A DNA stretch of 64,000 bases from positions 12,039,976 through 12,103,975 of the forward strand of contig CM060121.1 of NCBI GenBank assembly GCA_030522415.1, in the 5' to 3' direction. The translations under genes and the position numbers were made by a program. The stretch is from Channallabes apus (Eukaryota; Chordata; Actinopteri; Siluriformes; Clariidae). The notes beneath the pieces were generated by a model. It was given only the letters and a program-made list of their open reading frames with translations, did no database searches and was not told the DNA's origin. Below are positions 44,930-55,259 of the stretch, piece by piece. The number at the start of each line of letters is the position of its first letter. Position 1 is the stretch's first letter.

Positions 44930-45310
44930 GCGGCCCCGCAACCCCTTCTGATGTTTCCTCTCTCTACCAGACAAATGGAATGGCACAGACAGGAACTGCA
45001 GTGTATTTTGGACGGCTTAAGATCTGGTGTTGGAGTTCAATTCCACCAAGTACTCCACCAATCGGCTGCGCATCGCGCTACTTATTTCGTTGCTATCAGG
45101 GCAGGCAGCTGAGTGGGCCACGGCAGTTCTTCGATCAGATTCTGACACCGTCCATTCCTACAACGAGTTCACCCGTCAACTCAAACTGACTTTTGAACAC
45201 CCTGCGGGCAAGGTGGCAGAACGAGAACGCCGGTTTCGAGAGGGTTTGTGTGCCTACTGTGGGTCGGCGGCCCACCACCGAGCGATCTGCCCCCCACCGC
45301 CCCGGTGAGC
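44930..45310 (+). pseudogene. Gypsy gag remnant with zinc knuckle
   Basis: An open stretch shows WHRQELQCILD and, in shifted frames, capsid-like text (SDTVHSYNEFTRQLKLTFEHP). It ends in CAYCGSAAHHRAIC, a CX2CX4HX4C zinc knuckle typical of nucleocapsid domains that bind RNA. The N-terminal gag is missing because of the deletion joining it to the truncated LTR. At least two frame shifts lie between 45,000 and 45,050. Confidence 0.8.
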
Positions 45311-45399
45311 AGGAGGAGAGACTCACCAGGCACCATCCACCTCTCCACCGCTACCAACGTCACCGCCTCACAGTTCTGTAACCCTACAATTTGGCCACA

Positions 45400-46105
45400 A
45401 ACGGGTCTGAAGTACTGCGTTCATCGATTCTGGTGCCGCAGGTAACTTCATTGACTCCACCTATGCCAAAGAAATGGGGGTGAAGATCGAGGCGTTATCC
45501 CACCCTATTCACGTCAAATCAGTCGATGGTCAGCCCCTTTCTTCCAGCCCCGTCACTCACCAGACCCAACTCATCACTTTCACCATCGACCAACATCGGG
45601 AACAGCTGCAGTTTTACCTCACCCCCATCTCATCACTTCCCGTCATACTCGGCTATCCCTGGCTGCTACCGCACGACCCTCTCATTTCATGGACACAAAA
45701 CCGGATCCTCCAGTACGGGCCGACCTGCAACGAACTTTGCCTACGGGCACAGGCTGGGACGTGTTCCAAGGAGTCCGAGGCCCCCGACATCGCCATCCCA
45801 CCTGAATATCGAGACCTGCCTGAAGTCTTCTGCAAGAGAAGAGCCACCCACCTACCTCATCGCCTTCAGTCAGGTTCTATTCCCCCCCGCGGTCACCTCT
45901 ACTCCCTGTTGGCTACAGAGACGCAAGCTATGGAGAAGTATGTCGCCGATGCCCTGCATCATGGCACCATCCGACCTTCCTCCTCACCAGCAGCCGCGGG
46001 GTTCTTCTTCGTTAAGAAGAAAGGGGGCAAACTTCGCCCGTGTGTCGACTATCAGGGGCAAACCAAATTCACCATAAAAAACCGACACCCGCTGCTGCTC
46101 ACCAA
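45400..46105 (+). pseudogene. Gypsy protease and RT N-terminus
   Basis: The aspartic protease active site DSGAAG lies near 45,428-45,445, followed by NFIDSTYAKEMGV, ILGYPWL and other blocks of Gypsy protease. The same frame runs on into the RT (EYRDLPEVFCKRRAT, the HLPHR stretch, then FFFVKKKGGKLRPCVDYQG). The usual polyprotein order is kept. A frame shift at about 46,105 disrupts the segment before the first RT catalytic Asp. Confidence 0.9.
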
Positions 46106-46700
46106 CTGGTGCCACCGTGTTCATGAAGTTGGACCTCCGGAGCGCCTACAACTTGGTGCGTATCAGAGAGGGCGATGAGTGGAAGACGGCATTCATCACA
46201 CCCACCGGACACTACGAGAGCCTGGTCATACCCTTTTGACTGATAGACTGATAGAACGCACCCTCGGCCTTCCAACAGTTTATCAACGACGCCCTCAGGG
46301 ATATGCTGGGCAGATGGGTGTTCGTCTACCTAGACGATATTCTCATATACTCTCACAACATCAAAGAACACATCCAACACGTCCGGGCTGTTCTAAAGAG
46401 ATTGCTCGCGCACCAACTGTACTGCAAGCTGGAAAAATGTGCCTTTCACAAGCAGTCCACCACGTTCCTGAGTTTTGTCATCTCGCCCCAGGATGTGGCC
46501 ATGGACCCACAGAAGCTTGAAGCTGTGCGTCACTGGCCCCTACCCAGGACTCTCAAACAACTTCAACAGTTTCTTGGGTTTGCGAAATTTCTATAGTCGC
46601 TTCATCCGGGGCTACAGTACAGTTGCAGCACCACTAACAACATTGACCAGGCCTTTGTCTCATCCTTTTCGGGTCACCCCCGCCACCATCTCCTCTTAAC
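46106..46700 (+). pseudogene. Gypsy RT catalytic core
   Basis: In the shifted frame the region carries the [10 protein letters not shown] motif with the first catalytic Asp and the [10 protein letters not shown] block. A stop at about 46,238 lies in an 8-bp tandem duplication ('gactgata'), after which another frame holds the palm with [10 protein letters not shown] (YLDD near 46,327-46,338) and the QQFLGF connection. A one-base shift near 46,585 follows. It is recognisable but not translatable as one protein. Confidence 0.9.
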
Positions 46701-47040
46701 AAGAACTGTGTCATCGCTTCACCACCGCTCCTATCCTCCTCCACCCGGTGCCAACAAACCTATCGTTGTGGAGGTGGACGCGTCGGATGTGGGTGCCGTT
46801 GCCGTTCTCTCCCAGCGAGGTCCAGACCAGAAACTGCACCCTTGTGGTTTCTTCTCCAAGAAATTTAATCCCACTCAGCAGCGATACGGAGTAGGGGCCC
46901 GCGAACTGCTGTGCATAAAGTGAGCCGTTCATCGTCTGGACTGACCACCAGAACCTCATCACCATCCGGAACTTAAAGCAGCTCAATCCACGACAGTCAT
47001 CTCCTCCTCCCGGATCATCTCATCCCTTCAATGGAACTTG
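46700..47040 (+). pseudogene. Gypsy RNase H, partial
   Basis: VVEVDASDVGAVAVLSQRG holds the first Asp of the RNase H. GFFSKKFNPTQQRYGVGARELLCIK carries the next conserved Glu region. A stop at 46,921 and compressed sequence after it show internal loss of the remaining RNase H blocks. The context is between the RT connection and the integrase zinc finger. Confidence 0.88.
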
Positions 47041-47099
47041 GAGACGAGGGTCAGCCAGGCACAGGCTGCGGAGGCCGGACGGGCAGGCGTGCCGCCTGG

Positions 47100-47860
47100 A
47101 CGACTTTACGTGCCCAAGGAATCCATTCTCCAATGGGGGCACTCTTCGCCCGTCGCCGGACACCAAGGGACCCGAAGAACCCTGTCATTCAGAGTTCGTT
47201 CAGGCGTGCCCGGTGTGCGTCAGGGCCAAAGATATAAACCAACCATCTCCTGGAGAGCTCCAACCACTTCCCGTTCCTCGACGGCCATGGACGCACATTG
47301 CTCTGGATTTCATCATGGGCCTGCCATTTTCCAACGGAAAGAACACATTCCTCACCATCGTTGACCGGTTCTCCAAGGCAATGCACCTGGTGGCCCTCAC
47401 CGGACTCCCATTGCCTAAAACCACCGCTGAGCTGATACTGGAACACGTAGTCCACCTGCATGGGTTCCCCAAGGACATCGTCTCGGACAGGGGGCCCCAG
47501 TTCACCGCCCAGTTCTGGAAGGCCTTCTGCCGTCTGATCAATTCCACCAGCAGTCTGTCATCTGGATACCATCCCCAGGCTACCTAATGTGTTTTGTTGC
47601 TGATCGCCAGCGCTCCTGGGCCCGCTACCTCATATGGGCAGAACTATCTCACAATCTTCACGTTTCCTCTGCCACCAACCTAAGCCCATTTGAGGTGTGC
47701 TATGGTATACCATCGGCCCAACAGTTGGTCCATACAGTAGATGTCGACGGATCTGGAATCAAGCCAACCTTGCCATCCAGAACGCCAACGACCTTTTCAT
47801 CACTCAGCACCGCCGTCGATCCCCCCCCCCCCCCCCCCCGGGACATTTGTACAAAGTAGG
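47100..47860 (+). pseudogene. Gypsy integrase
   Basis: The N-terminal zinc-binding region is split (an H-H half near 47,140-47,165, CPVC near 47,205). The ORF 47,213-47,587 contains RRPWTHIALDFIMGLP with the first catalytic Asp, VDRFSKAMHLV, VSDRGPQF with the second Asp, and SSGYHPQAT. It stops just short of the catalytic Glu region, which has been lost or altered. The C-terminal stretch resumes as LSPFEVCYGI. A TACAGTA at 47,743 separates two frames, and a run of about 18 C at 47,820-47,838 lies nearby. In the family the enzyme inserts the cDNA into the genome. Confidence 0.9.
47743..47749. other. Excision-type footprint in the Gypsy integrase tail
   Basis: The ORF ending ...QQLVH and the overlapping ORF that continues CRRIWNQANLAIQ are separated by the 5-bp excess in TACAGTA. 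Discounting it puts both in one frame. Confidence 0.72.
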
Positions 47861-48292
47861 TGACAAGGTATGGCTATCTACAAAGAACCTACATCTGCAC
47901 ACTGAATCCCGGAAACTTTCACCTCGCTTCACACCCACATCACCCTGAGGATAAACCCTGTCACTTACCGGCTCCAGCTGCCTGCGGCGCTCCGGATTCA
48001 CCATGGATATTCCACACATGTCAACTCAAACCCTTCATCACCTCTCCGATGATTCCATCCACCCCCCCTGCTCCTCCTCCCTGTATCATCGATGGTGGAC
48101 CCGCCTACACTGCGCGTCGGATACTTGATTCGCGCCCTTGGGCCAGAGGCACTCAGCACCTGGTCGATTGGGAAGGCTACGGCTCCGAGGAACGGTCTTG
48201 GATTCCGGCCCGGTTCATTCTCGATCCCGAACTAATTCGAGACTACCGTCGTCGGGTATCCTCCCGGTCGACGGTCCTGGACAAGGGGGTAC
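47860..48292 (+). pseudogene. Gypsy pol C-terminus with chromodomain
   Basis: Text of the GPF/Y-like module (KLSPRF) lies near 47,920. A chromodomain spans about 48,100-48,240: [34 protein letters not shown] and [11 protein letters not shown], with the aromatic residues that in the family bind methylated histone H3 and steer integration. The purine tract and 3' LTR follow at once. A frame break near 47,950 separates it from the integrase. Confidence 0.9.
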
Positions 48293-48640
48293 TGTCATGC
48301 ACACTCAATCCGCGACCAGCACTAGGACCCGGAAGTAATGCGGTCGCAAACCAGGAAGTATAAGAGGCGTAAACAAACCACAACACATCGCTCAGTCATT
48401 GAGTTCGCCCATGTCGTTCAGACTGTTCGTCCACCATTTCGTGAGTACTCACTTTCTTGGGTTTTCTTTCTGATTCGAGTGTATGTTTATAGGACGCGAG
48501 TTAAATTTGTGTTTTTCCCTTGCTCCCCTTCTGTGAGAGTCCTTAGACTAATACGCGTGGTTATCCTGCCTACTCACTTGCTTCCGCGTTTGGGTTTACC
48601 ATCCACGCTACAAAGGGCTAACCGCTAAAGCTACGTCTTC
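48293..48640 (+). repeat. 3' LTR (right end uncertain)
   Basis: It starts TGTCATGC after the purine tract, and its first 123 bp match the 5' LTR remnant. A plausible end is near 48,610-48,675, but neither a target duplication nor a second full LTR is available to fix it. Confidence 0.8.
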
Positions 48641-48679
48641 TGGTCAACCCAGGTTAGTTCACTGACACCCACGTTTTTT

Positions 48680-49084
48680 TCAATACGCAAATCTGTATGT
48701 AAGACTGCTACAGCACATACTCTGTGTTTCAAATTAATGCAACATGTGCACATGCACGGTGCAGGGCCAACATAAATAATGAGGGAGCATGGTATGTTGT
48801 GACGCCATGTCTGCGACAGACTGAACAATTTATCTGTGTTTCAAATTACATGTATGTACTAATCTAGAAGAACATACTTTAAAAAATCTAGCGTAATTGA
48901 ATAGTTTATGACAATAATCACAATGACAGTATACATTTTTAAAGTGAAAATAGACGAACATGACATCTGGTTGACTGGTGCAATATGTCGGCAGACGTGC
49001 AATTCCCATTCTACTCAAAACAGTAGTTTTTATTATTCTAAAATGACTGTTTATTGTATTTTTATATTGTTTCTATTTTTTGTA
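48680..49084. other. Non-coding, nothing recognised
   Basis: The stretch holds two copies of 'ctgtgtttcaaatta' (48,721 and 48,834) but no gene. Confidence 0.45.
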
Positions 49085-49185
49085 CTGACACTTGTCACTT
49101 TCTCTTCCACCTTTGTGGCCTTGCTGGCTAATTTTGTTGTTCAGGCAACTGTACAATGACAATAAAAAAGTCTAAGTCTAAGAGA
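49085..49185 (+). repeat. LINE 3' tail
   Basis: 'ggcctttgctggctaattttg'-type text is followed by 'gtacaatgacaataaaaaagtctaagtctaag', a polyadenylation-like word and a short repeated tail typical of non-LTR 3' ends. The family is not fixed. Confidence 0.55.
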
Positions 49186-50740
49186 CCTGATAGGCAGTGA
49201 TAGTTTAGTTGCCATCTACAGTAGATATGGCTGTCAGACATGTGATATATTTAATAGACATCTAATAGGCATGTGGTCCAAATCAGTGTTGAACAAATTA
49301 TGCCGCTTCATAGATTCCTAAACTGATTATACTGATTATATGATTAACCGATTACTGTATATGTTGTTGTTCATCTGGGGTTGGGGGGTACTAACATTTG
49401 CTGTCATCACTCCCATCAGCTGTTCACACATTTCCCCGAATTAATACGAATGACCCTTGTGCACTTATTATAAATGATTTTGCAACATCATTTATATTGA
49501 TTGTTGATATCTCCAAACATTTGACAGGTATTGTAAAGTTGAATATATATATTAGTCTTTAATGCTGCATTTATTCTGCAGCCAGGCTTGAGCTCTGTAA
49601 AGAATCATAGCATGAGTTACCAGCTGTTGTAATTGGTCACTGGCCTTGGTTGTGATACCATAATTGCACTCATTTCAGTAATAACAGGGAATAGCTGAAT
49701 AGCTGTGTCACAGTTTGCAAAAGCACAGGAAATGTTTAACCCTGGTGCAGTTGTCACTTTTTGTTTTTGTCTATGTGCATGAAAACACTTCTGCTTTTAA
49801 AAAAGGATGTTTGTCATATCTGATATGGTTTTAAAAGATGTATTTGTAATTGTATTTTTTATCAATGATGCAGAGGTCTAGGCCATATTTCCTAGTGAAT
49901 CATTTGTGTATTTTTGTTGTAATGAATTAATTAGTGAGGTAAACAGTAATTCTTATTTCGAGTAATAACAACTGTAATTTCATTGTATAAATAAGCAGAT
50001 TTTATAGGAGGGTGCTACAATTGCATAATGAGCAGTGGTTCCACCTCATACTGTAGCTCAAGAGACCTCAGTTGAAGCCTGAGCTTGGGTGAGTATTTGG
50101 GTGGCATTCCTCTGTCTATGTAGGTTTCCTTCAATTTCTTTCCTTCAATTTCTAAGTGGATTGGTTGAATTGGTGACTCTAAATTGGCCATACAGTACAC
50201 ATGAATGATTGTCTAGATTGTTTACATGTCCAGTGTGCCCTCACATTTCATACCTAATATTCCCTACCAGGTACAGTATCTAACCAGAACAATGTCATTA
50301 CTGACAATAAACGGAGAAATGTATTAAGATATGTATTTTTATTTACTCTAGATATCAGATTTTATTTGAAATATTTACATTTACATGTGGTATGTTTTGT
50401 GAACCATATGCATTGTTTCTTTATATGCATAGAACCCCATGCACTCTTTGAATACAGATAAATAATTATATACCTATATATTTACATACTGTACATACTG
50501 TACATGTACATATATATATAGTCCCTAAACAAGAATCACATGCTTGATAACTTCTCTCACAGATTTAATGTATGGTTCATTTCCCGAACTTTTTGGTAGT
50601 ATTTTGATTACTGTCTGATATACAGTAGTTTGTATACATCTACTGAACATGTGAAGTGTCCAAATTGGAATTATGTTGGAGCTTGTACAAGCACAATATG
50701 AGACTGAAATTGCTTCTTTATAAACAGGTTGAAGTCAGAA
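49186..50740. other. Non-coding with a decayed SINE
   Basis: A strongly diverged SINE is discernible at about 50,025-50,225 ('gcagtggttcc', 'gtaggtttccttcaa', 'ctaaattggccata'). TACWGTA heptamers are frequent (49,217, 49,353, 50,049, 50,191, 50,272, 50,487, 50,496, 50,621). Confidence 0.5.
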
Positions 50741-50744
50741 GTGA

Positions 50745-51037
50745 TATACTGAGCCAGTACTTTATTAAGAACACCTGTACACCTACACATTCATGTAATT
50801 ATCTGATCAGCCAATCATGTGGCAGCAGTGTAACGCATAAGATCATGCAAGATCCGGTAATGTGCACCTTAACCATATATAATGAGGGGGAAAATGTGAT
50901 CTTAGTTATTTTTGACCATGGCATGACTCTTGGTGCCAGACAGGCTGGTTCAAGTATTTCTATAACTGCTGACACCCCCCCGGGATTTTTACACACAATG
51001 GATTCTGGCCGTCACTTGAAGTGGTGCAAAATAGAAA

Positions 51038-51079
<42 letters not shown>

Positions 51080-51650
51080 ATTGATTTGTGGTTCTACAAA
51101 CATCTTGTTAGGAAGACAGGGCAGGCTCTCTATTGTTGTGGTTAACTGAAAAGCACCCGAGAATGCATAGTATATCAAAATCTGAGTCCACTTGGGGTTC
51201 CACTCCTGTCAGCCAAGAAAAGAAAGCTGGTCTGAAGAACTTGAATTTCTGCAGAGGCACACAGATGAGCAAGAATCCATGGATTATACCTGCCTTGTGT
51301 CAACAGGTGGATGTTGAGTAATGGTGTGGGGAACATTATCTCAATACAGTGTAGACACATTGATAGCAACCATTGCTTAAATAAGACAGTGTGTGCGTAT
51401 TGTTGCTGATCATGTGCATTCTTTTATGACCACAAGTGACTCGTCTTCTAATGACTACCTCCAGCATGATAAATCACCAGGCCAAAAAAGCACAAGTCAT
51501 CTCAAACTTCTTTCGAACAAGACAGAAAGTTCAGTGATCTTAAATTGCCTTTCATGTCACCTGATCTGAATCCAAATAGATTGTAGGAAGGGAGACTTAC
51601 TGCATAAAAGTGCACCTGAATAATCTGCATGAACTGTGTGATGCATGAAT
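50745..51650 (+). mobile_element. Decayed Tc1-like transposon
   Basis: The start 'ctttattaagaacacctgtacacc' and the phrase 'gatcagccaatcatgtggcagcag' are terminal texts of a Tc1-like family. The transposase is then readable in pieces: GMTLGARQAGSSISITAD (N-terminal HTH region), 'gttccactcctgtcagcca', 'aatggtgtggggaac', 'ttgttgctgatcatg', 'ctccagcatgataaatcaccagg' (second Asp region) and 'cctgatctgaatccaaata' (Glu region). Multiple deletions are present, and a (TA)n run inserted at 51,047-51,077 breaks it. The same family appears inverted at 30.2 kb. Confidence 0.82.
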
Positions 51651-51754
51651 GCGGAATTCATGACATGAAGAATTGCAGTTTTCTTGTGAAGTGTGTTTTG
51701 TTCTTACTGGAGGAAGAAATCCAGTTATTTATTGGGGACACACACACTGATACA

Positions 51755-51837
51755 TCAATAATAATAATAATAATAATAATAATAGCACTCACTCACCTCA
51801 TCTTCATTATTGCTTTATTCTGCATTCAGGGTCGCTG
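51755..51837. repeat. (ATA)n microsatellite and SINE tail fragment
   Basis: About nine AAT units are followed by an inverted SINE tail ('cactcacctcatcttcattattgctttattctgcattcagggtcgc'). Confidence 0.8.
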
Positions 51838-51839
51838 AT

Positions 51840-52385
51840 AATAATAACAGTGTTGTTTTATTGCTTTCCAGAAGTCCTAAATTTACAGCACACTTGTGAC
51901 TGTGAGTGGTCACCAGCAGCAACCTGCTCTTTCCTCACCTGCACCAAAGTCTGCTCTGTCCCTTGTCAGTCACCTCATATAATTGACAGTGCTTTGCTAT
52001 GGCCTGCTAATTGCTCTGTTCTGTACTGACTAATTGCCCACAACTGCTGGGGTTACCTTTAGTACAGTCTCAGTTTGCATTATAAAAGCAGTAGCACGGA
52101 TACAGCTGAGCTTGCCAAACAGTAAGGTCAAGTACGATTTTATTTAGTATGTCCCCTGCTCTTGGACTCTAGCAGTGTTTTGTATAATCTTTGCACTAAA
52201 TGTTACAATTTAGAACATACTGTATTATAAACCTTGCTTTAAAATAAAACATAACTGCACAATAAGACACTGGCCTGTATAAAGAAACAGATCTAAAAAT
52301 TAAAGTTAGGTTAGCTAAGAATTAAAATTGGCTAAGACTGCACAAGCGTAAATAGGAAATAACACAATGTATAAAACCTGTTACT
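51840..52385. other. Non-coding, nothing recognised
   Basis: No ORF or repeat was identified. Confidence 0.5.
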
Positions 52386-52857
52386 ACAGCCCCAGTGGAA
52401 AAAAAATCTTCAGTGTATTACAAATATATTGAAATCCTCGATAATACACTGCTAACATACTAACAAAAAGTTGTACCATCAGTTAATATATAAAAAGTAT
52501 AGTAACATCATGCTTTTACCAAATTTTGGAATTAAACTTTAAATATACTTAAAAAATAATTGTATTATAGTACACGTTCCAAAGATATATTATTGGAAAA
52601 TATACTTTAAGTGAAAGGCTGGTCTAATTTTCAAAGTATACTTATTTAAACTTGTTAGTTAAATTAAATTAAATTAAACTTGTTTCAATATATTTTTGGT
52701 ATATATTTTTTTAATATGCTTGAAATAATCATTGTACAAATGTACAGAAAGTATATATTAGAATACAGATTTTAATATACGGTAGTCTCAGTATATTATC
52801 AGTTAAATGTAAATGTACTTATATTGAGTGCACTACTCTCTCCTGCGCGTGCTTTTA

Positions 52858-53113
52858 GGCTACGTTTACACTGCCAGGTCTCGATGCTTAATTCCGATTT
52901 GTTGCCTACGTATATCTGATTTTTTTGACCGTCTGTTTACACGTTCTTTTAACTATGACTCATATCCGATTCACGTGTTTACACTTGCCATACCATCTGA
53001 AACATCGCGCATACTTAAAGGGAGGTTCTTGCGCTAGAACATATCCGATATGTGTCACATATGAGCAAAAAATCGGAATTGGGTCACATTTACCTGGCAG
53101 TGTAAACGTAGCC
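52858..53113. mobile_element. PIF/Harbinger-like MITE, 256 bp
   Basis: The inverted ends GGCTACGTTTACACTGCCAG are perfect over 20 bp and are flanked by TTA duplications (52,855-52,857 and 53,114-53,116). The interior shows further inverted words ('catatccgat'/'atcggatatg'-like). There is no coding capacity. Confidence 0.9.
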
Positions 53114-53269
53114 TTAGACTCGTTTCTGGACGCTGAATCTCTCCCTCGCGCGCGCGATCTCAAACTCGTTCCTGCGCGCTGAAAATTACTTTTGCCGTTC
53201 AAGATAATTTATGTTTTTACTCTCTCACTCTTCTGTCCACTCACTGTCATAAAGCGACACACAAACTGC

Positions 53270-53485
53270 AGCAGCGTTGTAAACTCTGCGACTATTCCAG
53301 CCAACCGGAGACTAGACAGCGCCCCACCAGCCAATCAGAGGCTGGAGGCGGGCAGATTCGGACTGTCTGTTCTCTGATTGGCTCCTCAGTTCTCCACTTC
53401 TAGTTTGAATTAACGGCTGAAGCTGCATCATCGCGTGCGTTAGTTCGTATCGTTATTATTTTATTTTCATCGGCATAAGGTAAAT
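53270..53485 (+). promoter_or_regulatory. Promoter-like region with two CCAAT boxes and a splice-donor-like site
   Basis: 'agccaatcagaggctgg' at about 53,329 and the inverted 'tctgattggctcc' at about 53,371 are NF-Y-type CCAAT boxes about 45 bp apart. They lie in a locally GC-rich segment and are followed near 53,478 by 'cataaggtaaatttaa', which could be a donor. The downstream exon is unknown. Function is inference. Confidence 0.4.
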
Positions 53486-53628
53486 TTAACGGTTTTAAAT
53501 TAAGTACATACTTTAATCTATAGTTTATATTGTGTAATGTGTTGTTGTTAATGTGTTCTGTACTTTGCTTGTGGTATAATGGCTCTGTAGCTCTCGGCCT
53601 GTTTTCAGTCTCTGTGTAACAGAATCAA

Positions 53629-53822
53629 CACACCAGGTTTAAACTAATACTGTACCTGTATAGTCTAATGCTAATGTCTGTCTGTGTTCACACACCAGGT
53701 TTAAACTAATACTGTACCTGTAGATTCTAATACTAATGTCTGTCTGTGTTCACACACCAGGTTTAAACTAATACTGTACCAGTAGATTCTAATACTAATG
53801 TCTGTCTGTGTTCACACACCAG
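53629..53822. repeat. 62-bp tandem repeat, three units
   Basis: Units start at 53,629, 53,691 and 53,753, with a partial fourth unit. Each contains 'caggtttaaactaatactgta' text, including TACTGTA. The units are over 90% identical. Confidence 0.95.
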
Positions 53823-54879
53823 TTTATATTTTAGTTTGTGTGTTTGTGAGACAACCTGACTTTTGTTGAGCACAAATAAACTATAGTAGTGCTTTTTTGT
53901 AACCTTGTGCAAATTAAATCTGTTGAACTCATGAATAAAATCTGCCTCATAATTACTGATGTAATGCTTTTCAAAAACATGTTATAGTGTAGAAAATGCA
54001 TTTAGCATATCCTAAACACTTAATGTACTGGTAACACATTTGCAGTACAATATTGTGGGCGGGGCGGCGGTTTGCGACCGTCATGCCTTGCGGCAGGTGT
54101 TCTTTTTGTGTTCACCCTGTTTGGGACGTGTGTTTAGGTTAGTGGCTTCGGCCAAGTTTGAGTATGTGTACATGTGTGCTATCTCTACGCGTGTATGTGC
54201 TGCATTCTGCTACCGTTCTCCAGTTCTAGCTAATAGCTGAATAGGTGTGTCATTACATTGTGTAGCCACCAAACTCACTACAGTATTATAGAAGGTTGTG
54301 TGTACTGTACGATACAATAAAGTATATTTGTATTAACCACAAAGTGTACTTTTTTTTTAGTATTTGTAATTGGCCAGAAGTATAACAGCATGTTACTGCT
54401 GCAATAAGAATATACTCATAGTATATTAATCATGTATTTGTAATACAGTAAAAATAGCTGTAATGTACTTATAATACATTAAATATATACTTCAATTGTA
54501 TTAATAATACTGTCAGGTATGTACGTTAGTACACACACAGCCATATACTTTAAGTGTACTAAAGTATACTTAAAGTTGTTCCACTTTAGCACACAAAAGT
54601 ATACTTAATACACTTAAAATTGTGCTTTTGTACAATTTAATTACAACTTAAATACACTTAGTACAAAATTAGTTGTTCCAAAATAGCAAACTTCAAGTAT
54701 ACTAGTCATTAGTCTGGAGCAAGTACATTTAAGTATGCTTTGGCACGCTAGGATTTAATATACTTAGCATACTTTTTTTTTACTTGGGAGGAGCTGCAAC
54801 TAAAAGTGAGCAGTTTGACGTTGCAGTTGTACGCTATTGTATAGAGTAGAGTGTATATAGTTTGTAATAGTATAAATGT

Positions 54880-55255
54880 ATGCCTCACTGTTTAAACCAC
54901 AAACTTGAGGAGAACTGTGACTCTGTGACCTTTTGTCTCTGCAGAGCCTTTCTAGGATATGGATGCAAAAATATGGAAATGTATGAAAAAGTGCTTTCTA
55001 GCGTTTCTCCAGCCTCCGTTTCAATAGCGTCCTCTGTGTTATCTTCTGCAATTTTCACTGGATTCGGTTTAAAACTTGAGGAGTAACATCCTATTGCCTC
55101 TGCACTGTACTTCCCCAGAGGCTTGGCAATCCATGGAGGAAGTGAAAAAGAAATAATTTCCTACGCTTGGATTCTGCATTTTGTACAGTCATAAAGACTC
55201 TCTTTATGACTGTCATCTTTTATAGCATGTGTGCTTTTAATAAACATTTTTTCAT
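54880..55255 (+). other. Terminal-exon-like segment with polyadenylation signal
   Basis: A strong acceptor-like 'ccttttgtctctgcag' ends at about 54,944. It is followed by 47 open codons (AFLGYGCKNMEMYEKVLSSVSP ... FGLKLEE) and TAA at 55,084, a 150-bp UTR-like stretch and AATAAA at about 55,240. The protein is not recognised. It might be a decayed exon carried by a transposon or a real host exon. Without a homologue neither can be claimed. Confidence 0.3.
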
Positions 55256-55259
55256 GTTG

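Larger units (their letters stand above)
44771..48640 (+). mobile_element. Gypsy chromovirus-type LTR retrotransposon, frame-broken
   Basis: Both ends carry TGTCATGCACACTC: at 44,771 the 5' LTR, cut short after 123 bp, and at 48,293 the 3' LTR, preceded by a purine tract ('acaagggggt'). The shared 123 bp differ at 4 positions. Between them are the gag zinc knuckle, protease, RT, RNase H, integrase and chromodomain in order. The primer-binding site and gag start are deleted with the rest of the 5' LTR. The exact 3' LTR end and a target duplication could not be fixed. The copy is inactive. Confidence 0.92.
52388..54788. mobile_element. Candidate composite TIR element, about 2.4 kb
   Basis: The ends are loosely inverted (CCCCAGTGGAAAAAAAA at 52,391, and CCCAAGTAAAAAAAAA on the minus strand at 54,787). 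Both flanks inside are built of the same 'agtatacttaaagt'/'aatatacttaaa' words in opposing orientation. The core (53,180-54,240) is different: GC-rich, with CCAAT boxes, a tandem repeat and a 256-bp MITE. No transposase is seen and no clean target duplication was found, so the limits are tentative. Confidence 0.5.

Noticed and set aside
46613..46619. TACAGTA as another footprint
   Set aside because: It falls in ggc-tac-agt-aca-gtt, the normal Gly-Tyr-Ser-Thr-Val coding text of the Gypsy RT connection, with no frame change.
53648..53778. Three separate TACTGTA events
   Set aside because: They are the same position in three tandem 62-bp units, so at most one event copied by duplication.
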